Part shown: piece by piece, positions 1-5,588 of the stretch | Layout of the letters: every line of letters starts with the position of its first letter | How positions within the stretch are numbered: position 1 is the first letter of the stretch | Origin: a bacterium | Lineage (GTDB): Bacteria > Auribacterota > Auribacteria > Auribacterales > Auribacteraceae | Assembly (NCBI GenBank): GCA_021161885.1 | Contig: JAGGZS010000181.1 | Location: 1-5,588, forward strand | Reading direction: 5' to 3' | DNA length: 5,588 nt | The notes under the pieces: generated by a model | What the model was told of the DNA's origin: nothing | Seen by the model: the letters and a program-made list of their open reading frames with translations, nothing else | The model's database searches: none | Program-made: the position numbers and the translations under genes

Positions 1-212
1 CTACTAATAGTTATGTCGTAATAACAAGGAATTTTTTTTGTGTGGCAGAATTCTAATAATTGCGTTTCCTTATAATAAGGAAAAGGATTGTCATATTTTT
101 CAGTTATAACAGATGAAACAAATACATTTTTGTTGGAAATGAGTCGCTTTAATACAGCATTACCAAATCCAGTTAAAGCAAAAAGTATTATTTTTAATTT
201 TTTTTTATTCAT
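1..212 (-). CDS. Formyltransferase family protein, N-terminal part (cut by window edge)
   Basis: An uninterrupted frame starts at the ATG at 212-210 and runs 70 codons to the window edge, so only the N-terminus is present. After a lysine-rich start it reads KIILFALTGFGNAVLKRLI, then a VSSVIT strand, and ends with a helix-plus-strand LLEFCHTKKIPCYYD. This is the layout of the N-terminal Rossmann-like formyl-THF-binding domain of methionyl-tRNA and sugar formyltransferases: a first beta strand with a glycine loop, a 'vvT' strand, then a helix ending in 'gIPvy'. The catalytic Asn/His/Asp region and the SLLP-like loop would lie outside the window, so the substrate cannot be read. It starts 21 nt after the amidotransferase stop, probably in the same transcript, with only a weak purine stretch (AAAGA) upstream. 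That context favours a sugar N-formyltransferase of a surface-glycan pathway over housekeeping Fmt, but this is inference. Confidence 0.72.
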   Translation of the reverse strand, partial: MNKKKLKIILFALTGFGNAVLKRLISNKNVFVSSVITEKYDNPFPYYKETQLLEFCHTKKIPCYYDITIS

Positions 213-233
213 TAAATTTTTTATGTCTTTATT

Positions 234-2084
234 TTAATTAAAATAAGTTTCATACCATATCTGAAAACAAACCAGCGTCCACAGTTTAGCGGCATTGTCA
301 GCAGTATGGTTAAAATGTGATTTTAACAGATTATCAACGGCATTATACCTAAAAAAACCGTGTTTGGCAAGCCTATCCGCTGAAAGAGTATCTTTTATGA
401 ATTTATGAAGCGTCCCCATTATCCACTGGTTGACAGGCAGGACAAACCCTTCTTTCGGGCGATTGATTATACCGTCAGGCAAAATTCCTTTCACGGTTTG
501 TTTAAGAATATGTTTAACATCGTTATTTTTTATTTTCATATAACCCGGTATTTGAGCGGATAACTCCGCTATGCGATAATCTAAAAACGGCGGGCGAACT
601 TCAATAGAATGAGCCATAGACAACCTGTCCACAAAAGCAAGAACCTGATCAGGAAGAAGCATTTTTATCTCGTTTTCTAATATTTTGTTTAACGGATCGG
701 TTGTTGTAGATGATGAAAAATATTTTTTGTATAGATAAGGTGTACTGTATTTATCCGTATACGAGAGCAATTTATCTGAAAAAATTTCTTTTTTTTCTCC
801 TTCGTTAAAAACAGCGAGCCGTGAGCGCCAAACCCAAGTATCTTTATGCGCTATTTTTCTTAAAAAATCTATGTTGTCCCTGAAATGGCCGAGCAAAGAT
901 AAATCTTCGTCAGACAATTTTCTATCGGTCATTTTATTAGAAATAAAGTTATGCACAGGTACGGCAAGCCGATGTGACAGATAACTGCCGAACATCTCGT
1001 CGGCTCCGTCGCCGGATAAAGCGACTTTAACGTGTTTTCTGATAAGTTTAGATAAATAAAATGTGGAAATCACTCCGGCAAACGGTTCGGAGAACGACGA
1101 TAAAATTTCCCTTATGTCGTCGGGGATTTCTTTAGCGGACATAATGTATTCGTGGTGATCGCTCTGATACTGCTTGGCGACTTTTCTCGCGAAATAAAGG
1201 TCGGCTTCCTTATTATGGAATTGGTCATCGTATCCAAGAGAAAAAGTTTTTAAAAGTCCCGATGAGTGGCGGCGCATCAATGCCACGACTGACGATGAAT
1301 CCACCCCGCCGCTAAGATATGCTCCGACAGGCACATCGGCAACCATTCTTATTTTAACGGCATCATCGAGCAGGGCGAATAATTTTTCCTGATACTCTTC
1401 CTGCGAAATGTTGTTGTTTTCGCTGTATTTTATCTGCCAATAAAAATTTTTCTTAATTTGCCCATTTTTGTAAACAAGCCTTTCGCCGGGCAAAAGCGAT
1501 TGTATCCCTTCGAAAATAGTTGAAGGGGCAGGCACGTTTTTGCATGAAAAATAATGATGTAACGACTCAAAATTTATCTCTTTTTTGTAATCGGGGTTAG
1601 CGAGTAAAGGGCGTATTTCCGATGCGAACAGCAGTCGTCCGCCGCAGCACGAGTAAAACAAAGGTTTTATGCCTAATCGGTCTCTGTAAAGAAGCAGTGT
1701 TTTTTTGGGGATATCCCAGATAGCGAACGCGAACATTCCGTTAAGGCGATGTATAAAATCATCGCCCCACTGCTCGTAAGCATGGATGATTACTTCTGTA
1801 TCGCAAGCAGTGCGGAACTTATGCCCGAAAGATATAAGTTCGCCGCGTAATTTTTTGTAATCATAAATCTCGCCGTTATAAACTATCCATACAGATTTAT
1901 CCTCGCTGCATATTGGCTGGTGTCCTGTTTTCAGGTCGATAATGCTCAGCCTGCGCATAGCGAGGTTCATATTTTCAAGCTCGGCAAACCCGTCGTCATC
2001 AGGTCCGCGATGAGTGATTAGACGATTCATTTCTTTAAGCAGGTCTGTATCCTGTTTACCGCTGAATCCTACAATTCCACACAT
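234..2084 (-). CDS. asnB: Asparagine synthase (glutamine-hydrolysing)-type amidotransferase
   Basis: This 616-residue, apparently complete protein hydrolyses glutamine and passes ammonia to an acyl-adenylate formed from a carboxylate and ATP; the classical reaction is aspartate to asparagine in the cytosol. The N-terminal class II glutamine amidotransferase domain spans about 1-190, with nucleophile Cys2 (start MCGIVGF), the RRLSIID strand at 44-50, YNGEIYDY at 69-76 and CDTEV at 94-98. The synthetase domain has the PP-loop SGGVDS at 258-263, ALSGDGADEMF at 355-365, DRLSMAHSIEVRPPFLD at 486-502 and the closing LWTLVCFQIW at 601-610. No key motif is missing, and the length fits the 610-630-residue AsnB/AsnO group. 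Methionine 1 must be the start because Cys2 has to become N-terminal; an AGGA sits 14 nt upstream, which is rather far. It diverges from the membrane-protein gene and precedes a formyltransferase. In such clusters these homologues often amidate sugar acids or peptides, so the true substrate is open. Confidence 0.93.
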   Translation of the reverse strand: MCGIVGFSGKQDTDLLKEMNRLITHRGPDDDGFAELENMNLAMRRLSIIDLKTGHQPICSEDKSVWIVYNGEIYDYKKLRGELISFGHKFRTACDTEVIIHAYEQWGDDFIHRLNGMFAFAIWDIPKKTLLLYRDRLGIKPLFYSCCGGRLLFASEIRPLLANPDYKKEINFESLHHYFSCKNVPAPSTIFEGIQSLLPGERLVYKNGQIKKNFYWQIKYSENNNISQEEYQEKLFALLDDAVKIRMVADVPVGAYLSGGVDSSSVVALMRRHSSGLLKTFSLGYDDQFHNKEADLYFARKVAKQYQSDHHEYIMSAKEIPDDIREILSSFSEPFAGVISTFYLSKLIRKHVKVALSGDGADEMFGSYLSHRLAVPVHNFISNKMTDRKLSDEDLSLLGHFRDNIDFLRKIAHKDTWVWRSRLAVFNEGEKKEIFSDKLLSYTDKYSTPYLYKKYFSSSTTTDPLNKILENEIKMLLPDQVLAFVDRLSMAHSIEVRPPFLDYRIAELSAQIPGYMKIKNNDVKHILKQTVKGILPDGIINRPKEGFVLPVNQWIMGTLHKFIKDTLSADRLAKHGFFRYNAVDNLLKSHFNHTADNAAKLWTLVCFQIWYETYFN

Positions 2085-2109
2085 TTTATAAACAAAATTC
2101 CTTTTTTAG

Positions 2110-2139
2110 TTGCGGTGTGTAAATAAAAACTAATATAAT
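2110..2139 (+). promoter_or_regulatory. Predicted sigma-70-type promoter for the flippase-like gene
   Basis: TTGCGG (2110-2115) is followed after 18 nt by a perfect TATAAT (2134-2139), about 68 nt before the ATG at 2208. The -10 overlaps the minus-strand -10 of the divergent amidotransferase, so the two polymerases would compete for the same bases. The -35 is poor beyond TTG. Confidence 0.38.
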
Positions 2140-2163
2140 AAAAAAATTCTGCCTTAAACGCAA
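2135..2163 (-). promoter_or_regulatory. Predicted sigma-70-type promoter for the amidotransferase operon
   Basis: Read on the minus strand, TTGCGT (2163-2158) is followed after 17 nt by TATTAT (2140-2135), which leaves a leader of about 45 nt before the ATG at 2084. The -10 matches the consensus at five of six positions; the -35 matches only in its TTG. The DNA here is so AT-rich that chance -10 matches are common, so this is a candidate only. Confidence 0.35.
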
Positions 2164-2207
2164 ACTAAATAAGAAAAATTTGTTTTTCAACGGCAAAAAG
2201 GGTTGTT

Positions 2208-3155
2208 ATGAAATTTTTAAAAAAACATATGGGTTTAATCGGCAAAGCGGCCATCAGTTTGGCTATTGTGGTTTTTCTTTTGCGTACCGTATCTTTAGAT
2301 CAACTTGCCGAATCGCTCAAAGGTGTATATTTTAATATCTTTTTTTTAGGATTAATAACCTTTGCCTCCGCATTTTTTTTAGGATCTTTAAGGTGGCGTA
2401 TTTTATTAAAAGCGCAGAAACACGATGAAATATCTATATGGCGGCTGCTGAGGCTGACTTTGATCGGGTTGTTCTTTAACAATTTTCTGCTTGGCACTAA
2501 CGGGGGCGATATAATAAAAGCGGTTTATCTTGCTAAAACAAGTTCCCATAAAAAAACATCTGTGGTAACAACTATTTTTATGGATAGATTAGTGGGGTTT
2601 TTAAGTTTCCTGACTCTATCGACCGCAATGGTTCTTCTAAATTACAAAAACCCTGACCTTCGTATTCTCCTTAAGGTTATGCTGATTTGTTACCTGATGA
2701 TTTTTATGTTCTGTATTTTGTTCCTCAGCAAAAAGATAACAAAAAAGTTCCTGCCTTTGGCATTGATAAATAAATGGCAAAAAGCAAGCAGAATTTTAAG
2801 GGATATTTATAACTCGATTTACGCTTATAAACTGCGAAAACGATTTCTTATATCCGCTTTTTGCGTAAGTTTGTGTGCCCAGCTTTTTCTTGTTCTGGCG
2901 ATTTATATTTTAGGGATTTCGTTAGAAATAACCGTGGCAAAATTTGCTGATTATTTAACTTTGGTACCTATTATACAAACCCTTTCCGCTTTACCGATAT
3001 CGTTATCGGGGTTAGGGTTGACGGAAGGGTTATACGTTTATTTTTTTAATCTGGTTGGGGTAGTAACAAAAAGCGCGTTCGCGTTATCGGTGCTTATTCG
3101 GATATGCGCGATTCTATGGGGTCTGCTTGGCGGTGCGGTTTATTTGTTTAAGTAG
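2208..3155 (+). CDS. UPF0104 / LPG-synthase-TM-like multi-pass membrane protein (flippase-like)
   Basis: This 315-residue integral membrane protein shows roughly eight hydrophobic segments (near 10-25, 40-60, 83-97, 127-145, 153-174, 213-236, 247-264 and 273-312, the last probably two helices). Family hallmarks are FFNNFLLGTNGGDIIKAVYLAK at 89-110 (usually a 'P..vGGD..R...l' loop), the MDRLVG at 125-130 (usually 'eRl.Gl') and ALPISLSGLGLTEG at 261-274 (usually 'PiSigGlGvrEg'). These place it in the membrane-domain family shared by MprF flippase domains and AglD-like proteins. It has no C-terminal aminoacyl-transferase domain, so it is not an MprF-type synthase. Members beside glycosyltransferases are thought to move lipid-linked substrates or help glycan assembly, but the exact role is unproven. 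The start is supported by AAGGG five nt upstream. It diverges from the amidotransferase gene. Confidence 0.85.
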   Translation: MKFLKKHMGLIGKAAISLAIVVFLLRTVSLDQLAESLKGVYFNIFFLGLITFASAFFLGSLRWRILLKAQKHDEISIWRLLRLTLIGLFFNNFLLGTNGGDIIKAVYLAKTSSHKKTSVVTTIFMDRLVGFLSFLTLSTAMVLLNYKNPDLRILLKVMLICYLMIFMFCILFLSKKITKKFLPLALINKWQKASRILRDIYNSIYAYKLRKRFLISAFCVSLCAQLFLVLAIYILGISLEITVAKFADYLTLVPIIQTLSALPISLSGLGLTEGLYVYFFNLVGVVTKSAFALSVLIRICAILWGLLGGAVYLFK

Positions 3156-3401
3156 GATATTTTATAGTTTTTTTTAGCGGTTAACATATTAAATTTGCTA
3201 ATTAAACATTTGTCCCGCCTCAATTAAGCTAAATTACAAATTTACACACTTTTTTATATATATCAACATATAAATCGCCCTATAAACAAATTACTTAATA
3301 AGCCTTAACGCAAAATTAATTCTAATATATAAAATTCAGAGTGCGTAAAACAGAAAAAAGTTACAAAATATAAAATAACCACGGCCGGAGAAGAAAAATT
3401 T
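3156..3401. other. Gene-free AT-rich spacer
   Basis: No credible reading frame on either strand fills these 246 bases; the minus-strand frame that overlaps the right end is a shadow of the glycosyltransferase gene. A T8 run at 3168-3175 follows the membrane-protein stop but has no GC stem before it. An 8-bp inverted repeat (TAAATTTG at 3190-3197 with CAAATTTA at 3237-3244) has a 39-nt loop and is probably compositional. The only supported site is the candidate promoter near the right end. Confidence 0.6.
3305..3333 (+). promoter_or_regulatory. Predicted promoter for the glycosyltransferase gene
   Basis: TTAACG (3305-3310; four of six consensus positions) and TATAAA (3328-3333; five of six) are 17 nt apart and lie about 70 nt upstream of the ATG at 3402. 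With the 246-nt gap from the preceding gene, this suggests independent transcription. Confidence 0.4.
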
Positions 3402-4109
3402 ATGGTTCCTGTTGATATATTAATACTGTCATATAACCGCCTGAAATATCTTATAAAAACGGTTGACTGCATAAACCGAAGAACCGAGTATCCGTACCGC
3501 ATTATAGTAGCAGATAACGCCTCTGATAATAATATGCCGGACAAACTAAAATCTATGCTTGACGAAAAAATGATCAATGTTTTGGTGGAGAACCAGTCAA
3601 ACTTATTTATGGACGGATGGCATTACGGATTAAAACATATTAAATCCGATCTGTTCTGCATTACCGACCCCGACATAGAAGTTCCCGCGCTGAAACCATG
3701 CTGGCTTACTCAAATGGTGAATTGTTTTAACATTTTTCCAAACCTTGTTAGGCTCGGAACTTGTTTGTCTGACGATAACATTGCGCCCTGCTGGAACAAA
3801 TTTGAAACAAAATTCCTTACGTTCAAAACCGGTAAATTTTTCTCAAGAAATCCAAGCCTTAAATATTCTACACCCGATACGACACTGCAAATGATACGAA
3901 AAGATATTTTTGAGAAAATAGATGGATTTAAAGCCCAAACACTTGATTTTAAATTGCTTAAAAGTTTATCTAACCACGGCGTATGCGCTGTTCATCAAGA
4001 TATAATCTGCCGTCATCTGGGATGGGATGAGTACAAAGATTACCCGGAGTACCTAAAATATAAAAACAAAAACATTAAACCCTACCGTGAAACAGGTTTA
4101 ATTAAGTGA
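3402..4109 (+). CDS. Family 2 (GT-A fold) glycosyltransferase
   Basis: This 235-residue soluble protein probably transfers a sugar from a nucleotide-sugar donor to a glycan or lipid acceptor at the inner membrane face. It starts with the GT-A nucleotide-binding strand VDILILSYNRLKYLIKT at 4-20, followed by YRIIVADNASDN at 32-43 (the aspartate-containing 'vvDn.Sdd' strand) and VENQSNLFMDGWHYGL at 62-77, equivalent to the 'n.G...a.N.gl' helix. The metal-binding DXD equivalent is DPD at 89-91 in ITDPDIEV. A conserved-looking HLGWDE lies near the C-terminus at 205-210. There is no membrane segment and the protein is short, essentially one catalytic domain. GGAG lies 11 nt upstream of the ATG. The stretch at 110-165 shows no family motif I can name, so acceptor specificity is unknown. 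Its setting beside a flippase-like protein and sugar-modifying enzymes suggests a surface polysaccharide or glycolipid pathway. Confidence 0.82.
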   Translation: MVPVDILILSYNRLKYLIKTVDCINRRTEYPYRIIVADNASDNNMPDKLKSMLDEKMINVLVENQSNLFMDGWHYGLKHIKSDLFCITDPDIEVPALKPCWLTQMVNCFNIFPNLVRLGTCLSDDNIAPCWNKFETKFLTFKTGKFFSRNPSLKYSTPDTTLQMIRKDIFEKIDGFKAQTLDFKLLKSLSNHGVCAVHQDIICRHLGWDEYKDYPEYLKYKNKNIKPYRETGLIK

Positions 4110-4121
4110 AAATTTAACACA

Positions 4122-4153
4122 GGTGGTGTTATCTATTGTCCACCCTCTTTTTT
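4122..4153 (+). terminator. Probable rho-independent terminator after the glycosyltransferase gene
   Basis: GGTGG (4122-4126) pairs with CCACC (4140-4144) around a 13-nt loop, followed by CTC and a run of six T (4148-4153). The stem is short but four of its five pairs are G-C, and it lies 12 nt after the stop codon. The loop is larger than ideal. Confidence 0.5.
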
Positions 4154-4166
4154 GTCAATAATGTTC

Positions 4167-4195
4167 TTGACAAATATGAAAAGTTAATGTACTTT
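4167..4195 (+). promoter_or_regulatory. Predicted promoter of the cold-shock gene
   Basis: A perfect TTGACA -35 (4167-4172) is followed after 17 nt by TACTTT (4190-4195), which matches the -10 consensus at three of six positions. A better -10 match, TAAAAT (4195-4200), is too far away at 22 nt. Transcription from here would give a leader of roughly 110 nt, typical of cspA-type genes. The -10 lies inside an inverted repeat. Confidence 0.45.
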
Positions 4196-4221
4196 AAAAT
4201 TATAGTAAATAAGAAAGTACA
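4188..4221 (+). repeat. 8-bp perfect inverted repeat in the cold-shock promoter/leader
   Basis: TGTACTTT (4188-4195) and AAAGTACA (4214-4221) are exact inverted copies separated by 18 nt of AT-rich sequence. The left arm covers the predicted -10, so it could be an operator for a dimeric regulator. If transcribed from further upstream, it could also form a leader hairpin. No known factor is recognised. Confidence 0.4.
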
Positions 4222-4230
4222 GATTTTAAG

Positions 4231-4266
4231 ATATAAGGCATATAACTTACTTGCTTTATGTTTTTT
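4231..4266 (+). promoter_or_regulatory. Attenuator-like hairpin in the cold-shock leader
   Basis: ATATAAGGCA (4231-4240) can pair with TGCTTTATGT (4252-4261) through ten base pairs, including two G-U wobbles, around an 11-nt loop. T4261 begins a run of six T (4261-4266), the layout of a weak intrinsic terminator. It lies about 30 nt upstream of the ribosome binding site. Cold-shock leaders in Escherichia coli act as thermosensors and cold-shock proteins antiterminate there; a similar role here is inference. Confidence 0.35.
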
Positions 4267-4313
4267 GTTTCTGCATTATTTACTACAAATTTATAAAAGG
4301 AGATACGTGAACA

Positions 4314-4514
4314 ATGGTAAGAGGAACAGTAAAGTGGTTTGACAATCAAAAAGGTTATGGTTTTATTACGCCTGAATCAGGTAAAGATGTATTTGTACAT
4401 CATAATTCTATTCAGGGAGAAGGCTATAAAGCTTTGGATGAAGGTCAAGAAGTTGAATTTGAAATTGAACAAGGCCCTAAGGGTGATCAAGCCACAAATG
4501 TCGTAAAAGTTTAA
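4314..4514 (+). CDS. Cold-shock protein, CspA family
   Basis: This 66-residue single cold-shock domain (OB-fold) protein binds single-stranded RNA and DNA and melts RNA secondary structure, helping translation and transcription at low temperature or during growth changes. The start GTVKWFDNQKGYGFI carries the aromatic patch and RNP1 (KGYGFI at 13-18). RNP2 is DVFVHH at 25-30, and the C-terminus QGPKGDQATNVVKV is typical. Nothing is missing and the length is normal. An AAGGAG (4297-4302) lies 11 nt before the ATG; a GTG at 4307 is out of frame. The gene is monocistronic, with a predicted promoter at 4167-4195, a structured leader and a strong terminator. It is probably a housekeeping gene and not functionally linked to the glycan genes on its left. 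Which csp paralogue it is cannot be told from the sequence. Confidence 0.96.
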   Translation: MVRGTVKWFDNQKGYGFITPESGKDVFVHHNSIQGEGYKALDEGQEVEFEIEQGPKGDQATNVVKV

Positions 4515-4530
4515 CCTAAAAAGTTAGGTT
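4513..4530 (+). repeat. Small hairpin overlapping the cold-shock stop codon
   Basis: AACCTAA (4513-4519) pairs perfectly with TTAGGTT (4524-4530) around a four-base loop. Its 5' arm begins inside the stop codon and it sits ten nt before the main terminator stem. It has few G-C pairs and no long T-run, so it more likely protects the mRNA 3' end or assists termination than terminates by itself. Confidence 0.5.
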
Positions 4531-4539
4531 TTATCGTTT

Positions 4540-4570
4540 AAAGAGACCCATTTTTGGGTCTCTTTTTTTT
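4540..4570 (+). terminator. Rho-independent terminator of the cold-shock gene
   Basis: An 11-bp perfect stem (AAAGAGACCCA at 4540-4550 with TGGGTCTCTTT at 4555-4565) has a TTTT loop and runs into T4563-T4570, giving eight consecutive T. The orientation serves the cold-shock gene. The opposite strand lacks a matching T-run after the stem, so it is unlikely to terminate leftward transcription efficiently. Confidence 0.93.
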
Positions 4571-4586
4571 GCTCTTTTCCATTGTC

Positions 4587-4802
4587 CTATTCAAAAACAG
4601 GTATGTTCTGATCTAAAAAAAATTTATACAAATATCGCTGATGATTTACAACACATTCGTTATCGGCATAATACACATCGGTCAGACGGTTCAGTGCATC
4701 CCAAAGATAAATAACGCCTTGCCCGTTTTGCGATTTAAGACCTCTGCATAACTGCTGAATAATTTCATAAGATTTGATATACTGAGAGAAAATATAACCA
4801 GA
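4587..4802 (-). pseudogene. 3' remnant of an interrupted gene, possibly an SF2 helicase C-terminus
   Basis: Reading leftward, a frame without a stop runs about 72 codons to TAG at 4589-4587. It has no start codon with a ribosome site and hits TGA at 4820-4818, within the insertion-sequence leader, so only the 3' end of a gene remains. The peptide contains EIIQQLCRGLK, then GVIYLWDALNRL, then NHQRYLYKFFLDQNIPVFE at the end. This resembles helicase motif VI (Q..GR..R), the following 'v.lyDivD.l' strand and the terminal 'H...R...Y' helix of superfamily-2 helicases, although Cys replaces the motif Gly and Lys the last Arg. Another reading is the 'GvvyLW' stretch of polyketide ketoreductases, but the terminal position argues against that. 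Coding origin seems likely; the family is tentative. The missing 5' part should lie beyond the right end of the insertion. Confidence 0.45.
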
Positions 4803-4808
4803 AACATT

Positions 4809-4814
4809 GGAGGT
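4809..4814 (+). promoter_or_regulatory. Ribosome binding site that sets the transposase start
   Basis: GGAGGT, an almost complete Shine-Dalgarno core, is seven nt before the ATG at 4822. The in-frame TTG at 4807 overlaps this site and has no purine-rich stretch ahead of it, so the ATG is the real start. Confidence 0.8.
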
Positions 4815-4821
4815 ATATCAG

Positions 4822-5588
4822 ATGTCGAATAGTTTTTTTATCATAGGAGCGGAAGCGAGATTAGGAAAAAACAATCTTCTTATAAAGTTAAGTAAGCTGA
4901 TCGACTGGGACACAATAGCCCGTAAGCTCAAAGGATTACACAGAAACGAAGTCAATTCTAAAGGCGCTCCGGTGGCTTATGATCCGCTTAAGATGTTCAA
5001 GGCTGTGTTAGGCCAGTGGCATAATCTGAGCGATCCCGCTCTTGATGAGAGTCTGAGAATCAGAGTAGATTTTATGATATTCACCGGTTTTTCTCTGAAC
5101 GACTCGCTTCCCGACGAGACAACCTTCTGCCGCTTCAGAAACAAACTGGTAGAGCGTGGTTTAATAGATAAACTGCTTTATGAAATAAACAGCCAGCTTG
5201 AAGAATCCGGCCTTAAAGTGAAAAACTGTGATGGCGCAATAGTAGACACAACGGTTATAGAATGAATCATGTGCCCGACCTCGCAAAGTGGTTGAAATCG
5301 TGGCTGAAGACCGCAAAGAAACTGATCGCATGGACAATAGTCATAGGGTTAGTTGTTCTCATGACATGGATGCGGCGTGGCTTAAGAAAGACAAGAAGTA
5401 TCATTATGGCTATAAAGGGTTTGTCAAAACTGATGCGTCGGATGGTTATATAGAACAAGTGCATAGTACCCCGGCGAATACATCTGAAGTTGGCGAACTG
5501 GAACCTATGATGGAAAAAGATAGCCGCAGACGGTTGTTTGCAGATAAAGGCTATGCATCGGAATCAAACCGTCAATTGCTCAGAGAGA
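4822..5588 (+). pseudogene. IS5-family transposase, frameshifted and cut by window edge
   Basis: This DDE transposase would cut and join the ends of its element. Frame 1 (4822-5265, 147 codons plus stop) holds the IS5-type N-terminal domain: LIDWDTIARKL, the AYDPLKMFKAVL stretch, WHNLSDPALDESL, DSLPDETTFCRFR and the strand AIVDTTVIE with the first catalytic Asp (codon 5245-5247). It then meets TGA at 5263-5265. Homology continues in the next frame from 5264: ARPRKVVEIVAEDRK, DAAWLKK, KYHYGYKGF, then STPANTSEVGELEPM and FADKGYASESNRQLL with the second catalytic Asp (codon 5543-5545). The catalytic Glu lies past the window. Removing one copy of GAAT from the doubled GAATGAAT (5260-5267) joins the frames as VIESCARPRK, so a 4-bp duplication is the simplest lesion. 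Programmed frameshifting occurs in some IS5 relatives, but no slippery heptamer is seen here. An ATG at 5262 opens only a third, meaningless frame. Confidence 0.82.

Larger units (their letters stand above)
4790..5588 (+). mobile_element. IS5-type insertion sequence, left part only
   Basis: The element is defined by its transposase and by the abrupt end of the minus-strand coding remnant beside it. The left boundary must lie between about 4780, where the remnant still reads sensibly, and 4808, just before the transposase ribosome site; 4790 is a midpoint, not an observed end. The right end, its inverted repeat and any target-site duplication are outside the window, so the termini cannot be matched. 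The element is visibly richer in G+C than the flanking intergenic DNA, as expected for imported sequence. Confidence 0.7.

Noticed and set aside
2300..2497. 65-codon minus-strand frame inside the membrane-protein gene
   Set aside because: It is antisense to well-defined membrane segments of the UPF0104-like protein and looks like a shadow.
2208..3155. Membrane protein as a full MprF lysylphosphatidylglycerol synthase
   Set aside because: The protein ends after the membrane domain and has no aminoacyl-tRNA-dependent transferase domain.
3156..3180. Possible terminator after the membrane-protein gene (T8 run)
   Set aside because: No stem with more than a few A-T pairs can be formed directly before the T run.
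3190..3244. Inverted repeat TAAATTTG ... CAAATTTA in the spacer
   Set aside because: The arms are almost purely A-T, the loop is 39 nt, and such matches are expected by chance in DNA of this composition.
3305..3577. 90-codon minus-strand frame
   Set aside because: Half of it is antisense to the conserved start of the glycosyltransferase gene and the rest is AT-rich spacer; it has no motif and no ribosome site.
4136..4342. 68-codon plus-strand frame upstream of and into the cold-shock gene
   Set aside because: It has only a TTG start, begins inside the terminator of the previous gene, has no ribosome site, and ends inside the cold-shock gene in another frame. Its Lys/Leu/Tyr-rich content matches translated AT-rich leader DNA.
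4780..4808. Terminal inverted repeat of the insertion sequence
   Set aside because: The other end is not in the window, so no pair can be shown; any chosen terminus would be a guess.
5262..5464. Two short frames, one on each strand, over the transposase
   Set aside because: The family motifs of the transposase occupy the remaining plus-strand frame throughout this stretch, so both are shadows created around the frameshift.

Overview
The window comes from an AT-rich bacterial chromosome. Evidence for this is Shine-Dalgarno starts, a CspA-type cold-shock gene with a textbook intrinsic terminator, an IS5-like transposase and poly-A/T-rich intergenic DNA. The sequence does not fix the phylum. 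A low-GC, probably host-associated or anaerobic Gram-negative would fit, but that is inference.

Left part (1-4153): a surface-glycan or small-molecule modification neighbourhood. On the minus strand, a glutamine-dependent asparagine synthase-type amidotransferase is followed 21 nt later by the N-terminal third or less of a formyltransferase, which runs off the window edge. Diverging from the amidotransferase is a multi-pass UPF0104 / lysylphosphatidylglycerol-synthase-TM-like (flippase-like) membrane protein. After 246 nt without a gene comes a small family-2 glycosyltransferase in the same direction. Amidation, formylation, glycosyl transfer and a flippase-like membrane protein together suggest decoration and export of a surface polysaccharide or glycolipid. 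This is inferred from families and context.

Middle (4154-4570): a cold-shock protein gene with its own predicted promoter, a leader of roughly 100 nt that can fold into two hairpins (the second followed by six T), and two hairpins at its 3' end. The second of these is a strong rho-independent terminator.

Right part (4571-5588): decayed accessory DNA. A minus-strand coding remnant, resembling the C-terminal end of a superfamily-2 helicase, ends just past the cold-shock terminator. It is cut at its 5' side by an IS5-type insertion sequence whose transposase reads rightward off the window. The transposase frame is broken by what looks like a 4-bp tandem duplication (GAAT GAAT). I see no convincing undescribed system. 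The most informative points are the frameshift lesion, the interrupted remnant and the structured cold-shock leader.
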